Shown here piece by piece: positions 1 through 10,500 of a stretch of DNA of 64,000 bases. The translations under genes and the position numbers were made by a program. The first letter of the stretch is position 1. Each line of letters opens with the position of its first letter. Below the pieces are notes generated by a model. The model was not told where the DNA came from, ran no database searches, and saw only the letters and a program-made list of their open reading frames with translations. The stretch spans positions 38,291-102,290 of the IMG/VR virus record IMGVR_UViG_3300049811_000251, one strand, 5' to 3'. The stretch comes from a virus.

Positions 1-445
1 TACCGCCACTGATTGACGCTTCAAGAGGCATAGCAGCTAAAGAAACATCATACAAATACGAGGGAACAGCAGCGTACTTATTCAAAACATCTACTATGAC
101 TAAATCAGCAGTAGAGTTAAACTTTTCAGTATTTGCAGGCTTGTTAGCCAACCTGCCAAAAAATGATCGTACTGATAATTTAACTTGGGCTACGTCAACC
201 TCCTCAACATCTTCCACATCTGTAATTATCCCCATAAACCACGTCTTATTTCCTTTTAGTAAATTCTTTTCTGGAGAGGTTAGTCCATACGAAATTAAAC
301 TTGTATCAATAGATAACGTTATAGCCTTACCCACTAAACTTCTATCATAAGAGTTAGTAGGGTTACTCAGTAAAACAGAGCCTTCAGAAACTCCGTAAAT
401 AGATAAACTTACATCAAACGAGAGTAAATCTTGAGTCAGGATCAT
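1..445 (-). CDS. Putative tail/baseplate protein, 3' end cut by window edge
   Basis: The reading frame is open from an ATG at 445 to the window edge, about 148 residues, so the C-terminus is missing. The ATG has a good AAGGAG-type ribosome site, and the upstream glycosyltransferase stop is 3 bases away. The visible part begins MILTQDLLSF and is mixed alpha/beta, with an Arg-Leu-Ala-Asn-Lys-Pro segment and a helix resembling the DVLNKYA stretch of phage tail-hub or late-control proteins. No catalytic motif is seen. Its place behind the distal tail genes suggests a tail-tip or baseplate role, but this is inference only. Confidence 0.6.
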   Translation of the reverse strand, partial: MILTQDLLSFDVSLSIYGVSEGSVLLSNPTNSYDRSLVGKAITLSIDTSLISYGLTSPEKNLLKGNKTWFMGIITDVEDVEEVDVAQVKLSVRSFFGRLANKPANTEKFNSTADLVIVDVLNKYAAVPSYLYDVSLAAMPLEASISGG

Positions 446-447
446 AA

Positions 448-2205
448 TTAACTCCTTTTCATTTTAGATGCGGCTAGGCCCATAGGAACTGCCGACAAAC
501 TGCTAACCGAAGACCATATTTCATGCTTCAACTTTGAATCTTGAGACAAAGCCTCTTTTTCTAAATCCGCCCTTCTGACAAAATTAAGTTCCAGTAAATA
601 CTTCTTAAAATCTACGACAGGAACCAACCTTTCTCCGAAAATATACTCGTTTCTTAAATCCAGAAACGCCCATTGATACTTACTAATTCGCTCAGCTATG
701 TTTCTAAGAGTTAATTTTGAAAACTTCAAAATATACTCTAACGCCCTAGTTAGAACTATCGCAGAACCGACTGGCCAAGGTTCATCTAACGACGAGAAGT
801 AAACGTAAGGAATAGACTCACGAGACAAGAAGGTGGCAAACTCTAAATCACAATCCGTTGCTATGAAATTCAGAGGTACTTTTCTAGCTAGGTTTATGGT
901 TTCACAAGTTCTGCATCCGACTTCCACTATACAATTTTCAAATCCAAACGATTGGAGTAGGCTTACCAGAGAAACATATTCTGAGGGATCGTTATACATC
1001 CCTAAGGAGTAACGCTTAAACCTAGCATCGGAATGTAAACTCCACTTATCATGTAAATCCAAAAAACGTTGAACAACTGATTCTGAAGAAAAATTATTGA
1101 TAACATACTCTTTAGTAGTATCTATAAGCTTTCTCTTAGTATCCTGACAACTCTCTAATTGTAAAGTTCTTTGTACCATCATAGTAGTGTTAGGAATCTT
1201 CCATAAAGAATCTTTCCTATGCTCGGTAGCCGCAGGCTCTACTAACATTGGATTATCTGGACCAAGTAGCTCAGGGGCAGTGGTTTGATTATTTACTATT
1301 TGAAGCTTACCCATAGATGCAACTTCAATAGTAGGTATGCCAAACCCTTCACCCATAGAAGTAGTTACTCTAATGTCAGACAACGCAATGAGTTCTCGTA
1401 AATCTTCCCTAGTTAAACCCCTAGACCAATCAAAATCTGTATAACAAACAGAGTTTTCTAAACCATATACCTGTTCTAGTAACTCTAAATTATACCCCTC
1501 AGGGTGAGTACCTGTTCCAGGTTCATCTATCTTACAATGAGCTAAAAGAATAACGTTCTTTCCGTTAAAAACTTTTTTCAACTTAGCTACATAATCGTAT
1601 GTTAAGTCCCACCTTTTATGCCAAATGTTTCTATCATAATTTAGAACTACATAAGAATCCTCAAAAATAGGATACCTTAGTTTATACGACCACTTTTTTC
1701 GTAATTCTTTTACACTTTCTCTCGGGTTTCTCCAAAAGTTAATGTCCACTCCGTGAGGGATAACTTGATGAGAAGTGTTATAACTACTCCAACAATCTTT
1801 TCCAAAATTACTTAAATGAACTATCCAAGCTGGATCGACATTTCTTAATAAACTTCCATACTTTTCTGGAACAACGGAACCTTCGTAAGGAAGCCAGTAA
1901 AAAACTGGACAGTTCTTGTGTACTGATCTTAACTTAGTCAAGAACAAAGAAAACTCAGTACAAGCTAAAACTATGACAAAATCAGGAGAATAAATCCATA
2001 ACTGTTCGTCTATAACGTCTAAAGAGTTAAGTCTAGAGAAACTAACCTCACTAACATTAGGCATACTTACACGAGGAATAGGAACATCCTGAGTAAGTAA
2101 AACAACTTCATGACCCAAAGACGTAAACTGCTTACATAACAAGAAAACCTGCTGGCCGAAACCAGAAGGCATCGAAGGAGATTCCCCAATGATTGCTACT
2201 CTCAT
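448..2205 (-). CDS. GT4-family glycosyltransferase with C-terminal extension
   Basis: About 585 residues. The N-terminus MRVAIIGESPSMPSGFGQQ followed by a long Rossmann region is typical of GT-B, family 4 enzymes. A second Rossmann lobe carries an SMGEGFGIPTIEVASMG segment, the GT4 donor-binding E-x7-E type motif. The last 180 residues look like a degenerate SAM-methyltransferase fold, with IVEVGCRTCETINLA and FIATDCD stretches. An upstream GTG could add 8 residues, but the ATG at 2205, just after the previous stop at 2208, is preferred. It would transfer a sugar from a nucleotide donor to an unknown acceptor. It is one of three glycosyltransferases placed directly behind the distal tail genes. 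Confidence 0.85.
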   Translation of the reverse strand: MRVAIIGESPSMPSGFGQQVFLLCKQFTSLGHEVVLLTQDVPIPRVSMPNVSEVSFSRLNSLDVIDEQLWIYSPDFVIVLACTEFSLFLTKLRSVHKNCPVFYWLPYEGSVVPEKYGSLLRNVDPAWIVHLSNFGKDCWSSYNTSHQVIPHGVDINFWRNPRESVKELRKKWSYKLRYPIFEDSYVVLNYDRNIWHKRWDLTYDYVAKLKKVFNGKNVILLAHCKIDEPGTGTHPEGYNLELLEQVYGLENSVCYTDFDWSRGLTREDLRELIALSDIRVTTSMGEGFGIPTIEVASMGKLQIVNNQTTAPELLGPDNPMLVEPAATEHRKDSLWKIPNTTMMVQRTLQLESCQDTKRKLIDTTKEYVINNFSSESVVQRFLDLHDKWSLHSDARFKRYSLGMYNDPSEYVSLVSLLQSFGFENCIVEVGCRTCETINLARKVPLNFIATDCDLEFATFLSRESIPYVYFSSLDEPWPVGSAIVLTRALEYILKFSKLTLRNIAERISKYQWAFLDLRNEYIFGERLVPVVDFKKYLLELNFVRRADLEKEALSQDSKLKHEIWSSVSSLSAVPMGLAASKMKRS

Positions 2206-2207
2206 AG

Positions 2208-2477
2208 TTATACGTTCTCTTTCTTCCACTTACTTCCATCAGGATGTTTACAACCGTACGCTTCAGTTTCTTCGTACCTAGCTAAGTTGACTATCCCTGA
2301 TTCTGCTACTTGACAACCACAAATAGAACAACGCAAAAAAGCTCCTTTTACTTGAACAAGCTCACACTCAGCACAGATTTGAACTCTTTTCTTGACCCGT
2401 TCTTCGGATACACAAGACCCCGAGAGTAACGCCTTCGCTACTGTAATTGTCTTTATAGCAAATTCTTGAAGTCTCAT
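2208..2477 (-). CDS. Small zinc-ribbon protein, DUF6171-like
   Basis: 89 residues with two pairs of cysteines (CAEC at about residue 35 and CSICGC at about residue 51) and a further Cys-Lys-His near the C-terminus. This arrangement fits a zinc ribbon of the DUF6171 kind, often found beside phage glycosyltransferases. The start overlaps the preceding stop as ATGA. Function unknown; it could be an accessory factor of the neighbouring glycosyltransferases. Confidence 0.7.
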   Translation of the reverse strand: MRLQEFAIKTITVAKALLSGSCVSEERVKKRVQICAECELVQVKGAFLRCSICGCQVAESGIVNLARYEETEAYGCKHPDGSKWKKENV

Positions 2478-3901
2478 ATGTACGAAATATTTGAGGAGGG
2501 GTCAGTCACTACCGGATCATTAGAGACTCTTGGATAAAAGTCCAGTCGATTGGAGTCGCTAAGAAATTCCTCTAAAGACATGCTTTCAAAGCCGTCTCTG
2601 ATAAATTGCTTGGGATTCATGTGAATACCTAACTTTCCAATGTATAAGCCCCTATTGACAGTAGGAGCTAAACGCACTAATCCACAAACTTCTAGTGCGT
2701 GCATTGTTATAGCATCTTGACCCGTAGGGGGTGCCTTAAAGTACCTTAACTTATCGGCAACTGCCCCCTCATCTAATAAAAACGCATTCTTTTCAACAGA
2801 AGTAGCCTTCTCCATAATCAAAGTAAACCACTTAGTAATTGATATGTGGGGTCTTTGATGATAATGAGCACCCAGAAAAAGTTCAACATACTCATTAACT
2901 AAAGAGTACATCTTCTCCCAGGCTTCTTTAGTGATTAGATACCCCCACCAATTAGTATAGGTAACATGCACTTCCATCTGCTTACGAACTTTTGTATTGT
3001 AAGACATTATAGCCTTATCCCATCCTTGAACGGCTCCTACGTTGGAAAATCTTTTGGACCACTCCATTAGATTAAGACAGAAATCCAAGTATGTTCTGCT
3101 AACCACCATATCGTCTTCAAAGACGAACGCCTGCTGATAATTGAGGTTTAGCAAAATCTGATTTCTAGCATCAATTATGTTTCTACCACAACCAAAGTTT
3201 ACAGGTCTTTTAATGACCACTGCCCAAGGAATAGCATTCTTTACAAACTTTTCGTGGTCATCTTGTAAGGAGGCTTCTTCAGCCCTTACAGGTTTATCTA
3301 AAAACACAAAAACTGGAAACTTTTTAAGTGATTCATTAACCACTAAGGATCGAACCACTTGCTTAAAATAGTCCAACCGATTGAACCCGACTAGAATAAC
3401 CGCGGTGATATTTTTTGGAATATCTTCAAACTTAGTATCAGATAAATTGTATTCGTACTGCTTCCAGTCAATTTGCGGATAGAGACTTTCTTGAAAAGCA
3501 AACTTCGGATTAGTGGTAATTTTAAGTTTTTCCGATACTTGAACCGGAGTCAATTTTCTGTAGTAACTAGAGGGACTAGCTAAAGTAACCCACGTATCCA
3601 TAGCACTAGGATGAGGGGACAATACTACATAACCATTAGACTTAAACTCACGACCTTTCCAATCCCCATTACTTCTTAAAGTTAAAACGCAAACTTTATC
3701 CTTAACTCCGCTAAGAGTTAAAGTAGCACCTTGAGAAGTATAAGCTAAGGCCCATCTTAATAAGTACTCATCTGAACCAATGCCCAAAGTCCCATCTTCC
3801 AAAAATTGAACGTCTCTAGCTATACCCGTAGCTAATCTAAGAGTAAACACGCCTCCCAAAATAAGCTTTTCTTGAACCGCTTTCAAGAAGTCAAGGCTCA
3901 T
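2474..3901 (-). CDS. GT-A glycosyltransferase (GNT-I/GT2-like) with N-terminal binding domain
   Basis: About 475 residues. The first 130 form a beta-rich region with alternating hydrophobic strands, resembling a carbohydrate-binding or tail-like module. From about residue 160 a GT-A domain begins: TAVILVGFNRLDYFKQVVRSL, then NFGCGRNIIDARNQIL, and a metal-binding FEDDMVVS motif at about 265, the DxD equivalent of GNT-I/GT13-type enzymes. The start ATG at 3901 overlaps the previous TGA and has a GGAG site. The fusion of a beta module to a transferase suggests targeting to a specific acceptor. Confidence 0.85.
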   Translation of the reverse strand: MSLDFLKAVQEKLILGGVFTLRLATGIARDVQFLEDGTLGIGSDEYLLRWALAYTSQGATLTLSGVKDKVCVLTLRSNGDWKGREFKSNGYVVLSPHPSAMDTWVTLASPSSYYRKLTPVQVSEKLKITTNPKFAFQESLYPQIDWKQYEYNLSDTKFEDIPKNITAVILVGFNRLDYFKQVVRSLVVNESLKKFPVFVFLDKPVRAEEASLQDDHEKFVKNAIPWAVVIKRPVNFGCGRNIIDARNQILLNLNYQQAFVFEDDMVVSRTYLDFCLNLMEWSKRFSNVGAVQGWDKAIMSYNTKVRKQMEVHVTYTNWWGYLITKEAWEKMYSLVNEYVELFLGAHYHQRPHISITKWFTLIMEKATSVEKNAFLLDEGAVADKLRYFKAPPTGQDAITMHALEVCGLVRLAPTVNRGLYIGKLGIHMNPKQFIRDGFESMSLEEFLSDSNRLDFYPRVSNDPVVTDPSSNISYI

Positions 3902-5268
3902 CACAATTCTCCTAAGTATTGTCTAGCTTCTTTGTTATATCTTTTCCAAGTAAGCCAGCAAGACCAATGATATGAGGGCTTGCTTAATTCCAAACGATCT
4001 TCCCAGGGCTTTAAGTCGTCTGCATAGTGTAAAAACACTATGTTATCTGCAACCTCTTCCTTAAAAAATGGAAAGGTATGAATCTCCCAATTCCAATTTC
4101 TTGGAATAAGTTGAACTTCGTTAAATCTATATCTTTGAAAGTAATCAGAAATTACAGGTTGATCTCCCGCGTAAATTACTCCTGAAAAGGTTTTAACGTT
4201 ATCTATTACACCGTCTCTTAATTCCTTACTAGGATTAAAAATAAACCAGCCTGCGTTAAACCACATGCCTCTTGGAGTAGTAGCTTTAGTGAATAAGTAA
4301 GCTATGTAGTCCCTAACCGCTGAAAAGTGAGTCAATTTTTCTATTCCCTTGATAGAGCTAAGGCAGATAATGTCACTATCTATATGACAAACTGGACCCT
4401 CTAAATCTAACCCCAAAAGTTTTAACCTATCTAAGTTAAACAAATGTCTTTCGTGATTAACTTGCTTACCAGCGGAAACGTTAGAATCCATTATAGCAAA
4501 TTCTATATCACAGTGCAAATTGCTAATTCTATTCACACTAAATACGCTTAGCGGTTTCTTTGAAAATACCACAAACCTAAACGGAAGTTGAGCATTTTTA
4601 ATCATACTATAAACTAACGTAACAAAAGCTTCTACGTAATTATCTGTCAAAGAACATACAAAAGTGTAAGGCTTCCATAAGTAGAAAAAGTCGGAGTCTG
4701 ATCTAAGACAAGCTTTTACAGAAAACGCAAAGTTCTTAACTAAATAAGGAAAATCTTTCGGTACGAGTAAAACTCCGCCAGGTTTTACTTTAGAGTACCA
4801 CGAGAAAAGAAGCGTGGTGAGCTGCTCTTTATTGTGTAAATCTAGATATACCCAATAAAAAGAGTGATTCCTAAATCTAGGCAGATAGTCCTTTTCGAAT
4901 TCCAATTGATTGGAGGTTTGAATAGCATCTATCAACTCTTTAAGATCACTAACAACTATAAAATTTTGTAATCTACTATCAACTAAACAATTTTGTAGAA
5001 ATACAGTGTCAGAACTTCCTACGTAAGCACCGTCAGAGTAAAACTCATTATCTAATAAAAAACCAACTACGTCATTTTTTGACGCAGTTGGGTGCCACTT
5101 CTTAACTCTGAATGAAGTAATCTCTTGTTTTTCTTCCTCTATGTTAAAAATAGCGTCAGAAGTTATACCTAAAGGCTTACCCAATACCATCTCTCTACTA
5201 CCGTAGTAAGAGTATCCTAGTGACTTTCTTACAGCTAACTTATTGACTCGTAAAACTGTAGTACGCAT
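3901..5268 (-). CDS. GT8-like glycosyltransferase with N-terminal methyltransferase-like remnant
   Basis: About 455 residues from the ATG at 5268, which overlaps the tail-protein stop. Residues 100-185 resemble the C-terminal half of a class I methyltransferase (KPGGVLLVPKDFPYLVKNF). A GT8-type domain follows: FVCSLTDNYVEAFVTLVYSM, a HIDSDIICL metal-binding DxD motif, MWFNAGWFIFNP, AGDQPVISDYF, and the closing HYADDLKPW histidine motif. All key GT8 features are present, so activity is likely. Direct translational coupling to the fibronectin-like tail protein makes that protein a candidate acceptor. Confidence 0.85.
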   Translation of the reverse strand: MRTTVLRVNKLAVRKSLGYSYYGSREMVLGKPLGITSDAIFNIEEEKQEITSFRVKKWHPTASKNDVVGFLLDNEFYSDGAYVGSSDTVFLQNCLVDSRLQNFIVVSDLKELIDAIQTSNQLEFEKDYLPRFRNHSFYWVYLDLHNKEQLTTLLFSWYSKVKPGGVLLVPKDFPYLVKNFAFSVKACLRSDSDFFYLWKPYTFVCSLTDNYVEAFVTLVYSMIKNAQLPFRFVVFSKKPLSVFSVNRISNLHCDIEFAIMDSNVSAGKQVNHERHLFNLDRLKLLGLDLEGPVCHIDSDIICLSSIKGIEKLTHFSAVRDYIAYLFTKATTPRGMWFNAGWFIFNPSKELRDGVIDNVKTFSGVIYAGDQPVISDYFQRYRFNEVQLIPRNWNWEIHTFPFFKEEVADNIVFLHYADDLKPWEDRLELSKPSYHWSCWLTWKRYNKEARQYLGEL

Positions 5269-7100
5269 CAAGAAACTCCGGTGAACACTCCACAACTAAA
5301 GTTGAAAGTATGAAATGTGGCTATTGGACACTCGTATCCAGGACCACAGATTATGTCAGTACAGACTTCATAGGAACCTGTAGCACCAGACGTTTTTACA
5401 ACACCCTCTTCTATGGTTAAACCACAACCAGTATTTACGTCAATCTTGCAAGCACCTTCACCTACGCCAACCTTCAATCCATTGCCGGCCAAATCAGTGG
5501 GATTTACTGAAACTTTACCAGCCACTAAAGAAATACCACAACCAGGATTAACGTCTAACTTACAATTAGTTCCAGCAATTAACCCGTTTCCTACTAAATC
5601 CGATTGTTTTACTGCAACCTTACCTGAAGAAATTTCTAGACCACAACCGGGATCAACTTCAATACTACATCCGGGGGACGGACCTACCTTCAACCCATTA
5701 CCAGCAACTTGCTGAGGATAAAAATTTATAGCTCCTTGATTTAATAAAAGACCACAACCAGCATTTACTACTAATCTCTCATTAACTATTGTTAAACCAC
5801 TACCATAGAATACTTCTATAGAGCACGCACCGTATTTCTTTAACCCTCTTCTATATGGAGTCTTTCCAACTAAATGCTCGTTGTTTACTGATAGTCTGTT
5901 AGGACCGGAAGAAAGCTTCAAACCACAACCTAAAGCTATGTGAGTTTGAGCTTCCAGCATTTCACCTGTAATTTTACCTAAACTTGCTTTACTAGCTCCC
6001 CAACAAGGCGAGGGGTCAGAGTCTGATCCTTCACAAGTAGGTTCGTCATACTCATCTTTTTCAGTTCTAGTAGCTGGTCCCATAGCTATAGCATGACCTA
6101 TAGGAATTTCTCCTACAGGAACGCCTTCATCAATAACGTCAGGCTCACCCCCTAATTGACGAGGATACAATACTACAGAAGAAGTAACTGACCCAGGACG
6201 CTTCATTATGTCCGTGGGAGCTACGCTAATACCGTGCAAATCTGGATGAACGTACCAAGTAGCACCTGGCTTAACATAGCAAATAGATAACCTAGAATCT
6301 GAGTCATCGCAGGAAACACTTATATCTTTTGAAACTTCACACGAGAAAGTAACTCCTGTGATGTTATTTCTAAAGTTAGCATTGGCTCTAATAGTTAAAT
6401 CTTGGTGTTCAGTAGAATCAATGTTTACTACAGCTTTAGTGTCTGTTGAACTTATAATAGAACTCGTAGCTACGGTAGGATTTTTTTCTAAAGTCCACCC
6501 TGTGCCTAAGAAAGTAAGAATAGTTCTCCCAAACATATCCTTACAATTGAAGTTAATCTTCAAATAGTACGCAACTTTGGTACAACATCCTGAAGTAGCT
6601 GGACCTGTTAATTTCAAATCAACATCAAAATCTTTACATTGACCCGAGTTTCTGCTTTCTCCTTGAGGAGGAGAATTGTTACCACTACCATCACCTTTAT
6701 TTTGTCCTACTGGACACTCATACTTAAAAGACCTAGTTTCAGACTTCTCAGATATACCACCCTGTCCGTCAATAGCAAAAACTCTCCAATATACCTCCTC
6801 GTATTTACGAACTTCGGTTATTGTTTGTAAATTATACTCAGTAGCCGTCACTATCTTAGATTGTAAAGTTGGACCTTGAAAAGAAGTGTTAAGGCACCAT
6901 TGAACTATGTAATTAGTAGCTCCAGCTACAGCATCCCACTTTAAGATAATGTTAGAATTACCACCTGAAGACGCATTATGCGGACATAAAACGTCTCCAT
7001 CTACAGGTTCTATAAGCTGAGGAGTTTCTAGAAGAACATCGTTAAACCAATTATAATCTGAGGTCACTACTTGAGGCGTGATTCTTTGTTGAATATACAT
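5268..7100 (-). CDS. Distal tail / fibre-like structural protein with FN3-like domain and GCGL repeats
   Basis: About 610 residues. Near residues 30-130 is a fibronectin type III-like domain (ATNYIVQWCLNTSFQG ... VYWRVFAIDGQGG). A middle Ig-like beta region follows. The C-terminal third is built of about five imperfect repeats of roughly 35 residues with the cores GNGLKVG, IEVDPGCGLEI and GKVAV, rich in Cys-Gly, as in beta-helical fibre shafts. The ATG at 7100 is chosen; an upstream TTG would add 3 residues. It follows the tape measure and a small distal tail protein, so it probably forms part of the tail tip or a fibre. Disulfide or glycan decoration is possible. Confidence 0.75.
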   Translation of the reverse strand: MYIQQRITPQVVTSDYNWFNDVLLETPQLIEPVDGDVLCPHNASSGGNSNIILKWDAVAGATNYIVQWCLNTSFQGPTLQSKIVTATEYNLQTITEVRKYEEVYWRVFAIDGQGGISEKSETRSFKYECPVGQNKGDGSGNNSPPQGESRNSGQCKDFDVDLKLTGPATSGCCTKVAYYLKINFNCKDMFGRTILTFLGTGWTLEKNPTVATSSIISSTDTKAVVNIDSTEHQDLTIRANANFRNNITGVTFSCEVSKDISVSCDDSDSRLSICYVKPGATWYVHPDLHGISVAPTDIMKRPGSVTSSVVLYPRQLGGEPDVIDEGVPVGEIPIGHAIAMGPATRTEKDEYDEPTCEGSDSDPSPCWGASKASLGKITGEMLEAQTHIALGCGLKLSSGPNRLSVNNEHLVGKTPYRRGLKKYGACSIEVFYGSGLTIVNERLVVNAGCGLLLNQGAINFYPQQVAGNGLKVGPSPGCSIEVDPGCGLEISSGKVAVKQSDLVGNGLIAGTNCKLDVNPGCGISLVAGKVSVNPTDLAGNGLKVGVGEGACKIDVNTGCGLTIEEGVVKTSGATGSYEVCTDIICGPGYECPIATFHTFNFSCGVFTGVS

Positions 7101-7119
7101 GGAATCCAACCGATTGGAG

Positions 7120-7500
7120 TTAGCAGCTAGGATTGTACGCCGTTAAAACCTCAATAACTTGAAACATTCCGCTTAAATCAAACAATCTACTTTTAACTGA
7201 AGGGGGATCAAGTTCTGTAAAGTAAACACGCAACGACTCTCCCCAATACCCGTTAAAAATTAAAGGAGTGAGAGTTGACTCATTGTATAACTCTAAAATA
7301 GAATCATACTCAGTAGGAAAACACTTCTCACAAGTCCATTCTAAGTAACCATCTCCATGAACTATGACGGGATTACTAGACTGTACTATAACAGCAGTAG
7401 CAGTCACTAAAGTAGAAACTCGTTTTCTTCCTACGTAAGGCTTATACGAAAAATGAAGGGGCAGTGACAATGCCCCTAAAGTAGCTACAGAGATAGCCAT
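7120..7500 (-). CDS. Small distal-tail-type protein
   Basis: 126 residues, mostly beta, with a CEKC pair at about 57-60. GGAGG lies 8 bases before the ATG, and the gene abuts the tape measure stop. Its position right after the tape measure matches distal tail or minor tail proteins. No motif gives a firm family. Confidence 0.6.
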   Translation of the reverse strand: MAISVATLGALSLPLHFSYKPYVGRKRVSTLVTATAVIVQSSNPVIVHGDGYLEWTCEKCFPTEYDSILELYNESTLTPLIFNGYWGESLRVYFTELDPPSVKSRLFDLSGMFQVIEVLTAYNPSC

Positions 7501-10500
7501 TAAATACCCTCCGATGTACCCATTCCAACTTTACGCAAAGCGTTTCCTATATGCCTTGTAACTTTTTGAACGTCTCCAGAGTTATTGACGTTAATAGTAG
7601 CAACTCTCTTATCAGTGTAAACTTTACCAGACCTGTTAGCTGGAACTTTAGCAGAGACTAATGAGGGGGCAGATGTTGCAAGCTGCTCAGACCTAAATCT
7701 AATGTTTGGAGCTTCATCGAGAAGTGCATTAGTCATTCTGTCCAAACCATGACGCACTACTTCATAATTCATGTTCCAAATATCTACTAAACTAGGACTA
7801 TGGCGAGTAAAGGGATCAAGGGCGACTTTAATTGCTGCCATAGTGGCTTCTACAGCGGCGATTATAGCAGCAGACGCTGAAGACCAGTTTTCTAAAAACG
7901 CCACACTCCAATTGGTTGGAGCCGCTCCAAACGCATCTCTAATACTATTCAAAGAATTAAGAATAGTGATAGTAATAGTTTCTACAACTGCACCTAAGTC
8001 ACGCATAGGAGCAGCAGGATCACCACCTTCAAAACCTACGGGAGCAGCTAATCCGGCTTCCTCACGTCGTTTTCTAGCGATAGCCGCGGCATAGGAGTGA
8101 TCTAGTGACAAGTCTCTAATGGTCTTATCTATACCAGCAGTGCTTTTGCCAGCCGCCGCAAACTTTTCTCGTCTAGCTCTTAACATCGCAAGACGATCTT
8201 CAAGTTCAAGTGCCCTAGTAGCTGCGTCAATAGCCCTAGTTTCCTGAAATTCTCTAACCTTAGCCATAGCGGCGTACAGCATAAACATATGCTGTACTGT
8301 TTTAGCTTGTTTAGCCAAACTATTGAAAATATCCTCCTCTAACTCTAATTCATGCTCTCTAGTTTTACTCTTATCAACAGGATCAGCAACCTTTTCTTCT
8401 TCCTTAGCCTTAGCTTCCTTAAGTCTAGCCTCAGCCGCCGCTGCATCAGCAGCCTCAGCCTTAGCACGCTCTGCTTTTATTTTTTCATCGTGTACACCAT
8501 CTAACGCAAACAAATCATCATAAAGCTTCTTCTTTTCTTCCAGTATTTTCTCATTTTCTAATTTAGCAGCCTCAACGTATTTATCACTACGTTTTAACTC
8601 CTCAATCTCCAAGTCTCTAATATAATCTTTCCTCTTATCAGCAGCCTTAGTCATAGCAGCATCAATATCCTCATCTGCTACGTCGTGAGTCTCCTCTAAC
8701 AAAGCATTATACTTTCTATACTCTTCGTTAAGCTCAGCTAATCGCTCCTTGTACCTTTTAATGTTTTCAGTCTTTTCCTCACTATCCGCACGCTTTTCTT
8801 CCGCAGCTAATCTAAATTGAATAAACTCTTTTTCCTTTTCAATTAGTGACTGAACTTCTAATATAGTCTTAGCTCTTTCTTCTCTAAGTTTTTCAATAGC
8901 GTGAATTTCTTTATCTAAACTACTAAGCCTACGAACATGAAATTCCTCTTCTAACTCAGCAGTGGTTTTTTCTAAGTCCTTACGAGCCTCTATAACCTCA
9001 CTTAAATTACGTTCAGCCTCTAAACGTCTCTCGGTAGCCTCGGCAGTAGCGTCGTCAGCATTTTCTATATCTACGTCAGGATTAGTAGCGTTAATCTCTG
9101 AGTATAATTGATACTTACGCTCTAATTCTTTGTTTTCCTCTTGAAGCAGTGATATTCTGTCTATAAGCTTTTGTCGTTCTTCCCCCTCTGCTCCAGCAAT
9201 TTGGTGACGTAATTCCTTAATTTCTGCTAAATTAGCTGCCTGCTTATCTAAAAACTCGGCAGCCTTGTCGGCTCTAGTATTGGCATCCATGCCAAACGCT
9301 TCTTTAATAGTCTCATATCTCTCAAGCTGCTGGTTTAACTGTGCTTTGGTTTTTTCTAAGTCCTCTATAAGCTTTTCTAATTGACGTGCTTGATACTCTT
9401 CTCCGGCCTCCATAGCCGCAGCCTTCATTTTCGCAAGATCAGCTATTTCTTTAGCCACTGCTTCTAATTGAAATCTTATTTTATCACGTTGATCGTCTAA
9501 AGTTTCTGATCCAAATAAACTAGCAAGTTCTTCCAACTCAACGACACCCAAAGTTGCCTGATTTTCTAACATACCGAAAATTTTACCTACAGACGCAATA
9601 ACCTCATCAGCAGCACCTCTAATTCTCGAAGAAGCCTCAGCTAACCTTAAGTACTTAGCATGAAAATCTTCTACAGCTTTAGTAGCTTCCTCAGCTTCTC
9701 GTTTAATTGAAGCAAAGAAAGATTCAGTACCTCGAATCTTAGCCTGTAGTGCATCTATTCCAGCAACTAATAATGTAATAATCCCAAGAACTGCAATTAA
9801 ACCCACGTTAGCTGCTACGGCTAATATAGCTATAGCAGCTAACGCAGCCGCAAAAGCAACCAATGCTGCTACGCAAACTACACCTACAATGTATCCAAAA
9901 GTAGTAAAAGCATTGTTACTTTCTTCAGCGTTTACTGCTGCGTCCCTAAAAGCATTTATAGCCCAAATTATAACTTCACCAGTCTGCGAAATAACAGCCG
10001 CTAACACTGCCCACGAATCAGTAAACCCTGCTAAAAATCCAGTGCCAAAGGCACCTAATAAGGAGATTAAATCATTCCAAGCGGTTTGCAGAGTATTAAC
10101 TACTCTCTCATTAGCAACTAAAATAGAAGTAAGACCCGCTATACCTGCTATAATTCCTGTTATAATTCCTCCAGCAGCTAAAATAACCGTTCCAAACTGA
10201 CTAAATAACGTAATAGCACCACCTATAAGAGCAACAAACGATCCTATAACTACTAAAGCCGCACCACCCCCTACTAAAATAGCAGCTAGTGCAGCAGCGG
10301 TTTCAAATATGCCGGAAATCCAATCTTTGTGAACTTTAATCCACTCTGTAACTATATTTATAGCTTCAATACCCCACTGCACCCATTCTCTTAAACTACC
10401 TACGATAGCGTCATAAATAGCTATACTAAGAGTTTCAAACGCCGCCCTTAACCTTAATAAATCTCCTATCAAAGAATCCATGCGAATTTCCGCCATGTGC

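Noticed and set aside
2208-2229. Upstream GTG at 2229 as start of the GT4 gene
   Set aside because: Would overlap the zinc-ribbon gene more and lacks a better ribosome site; ATG at 2205 gives the conserved MRVAIIGE start.
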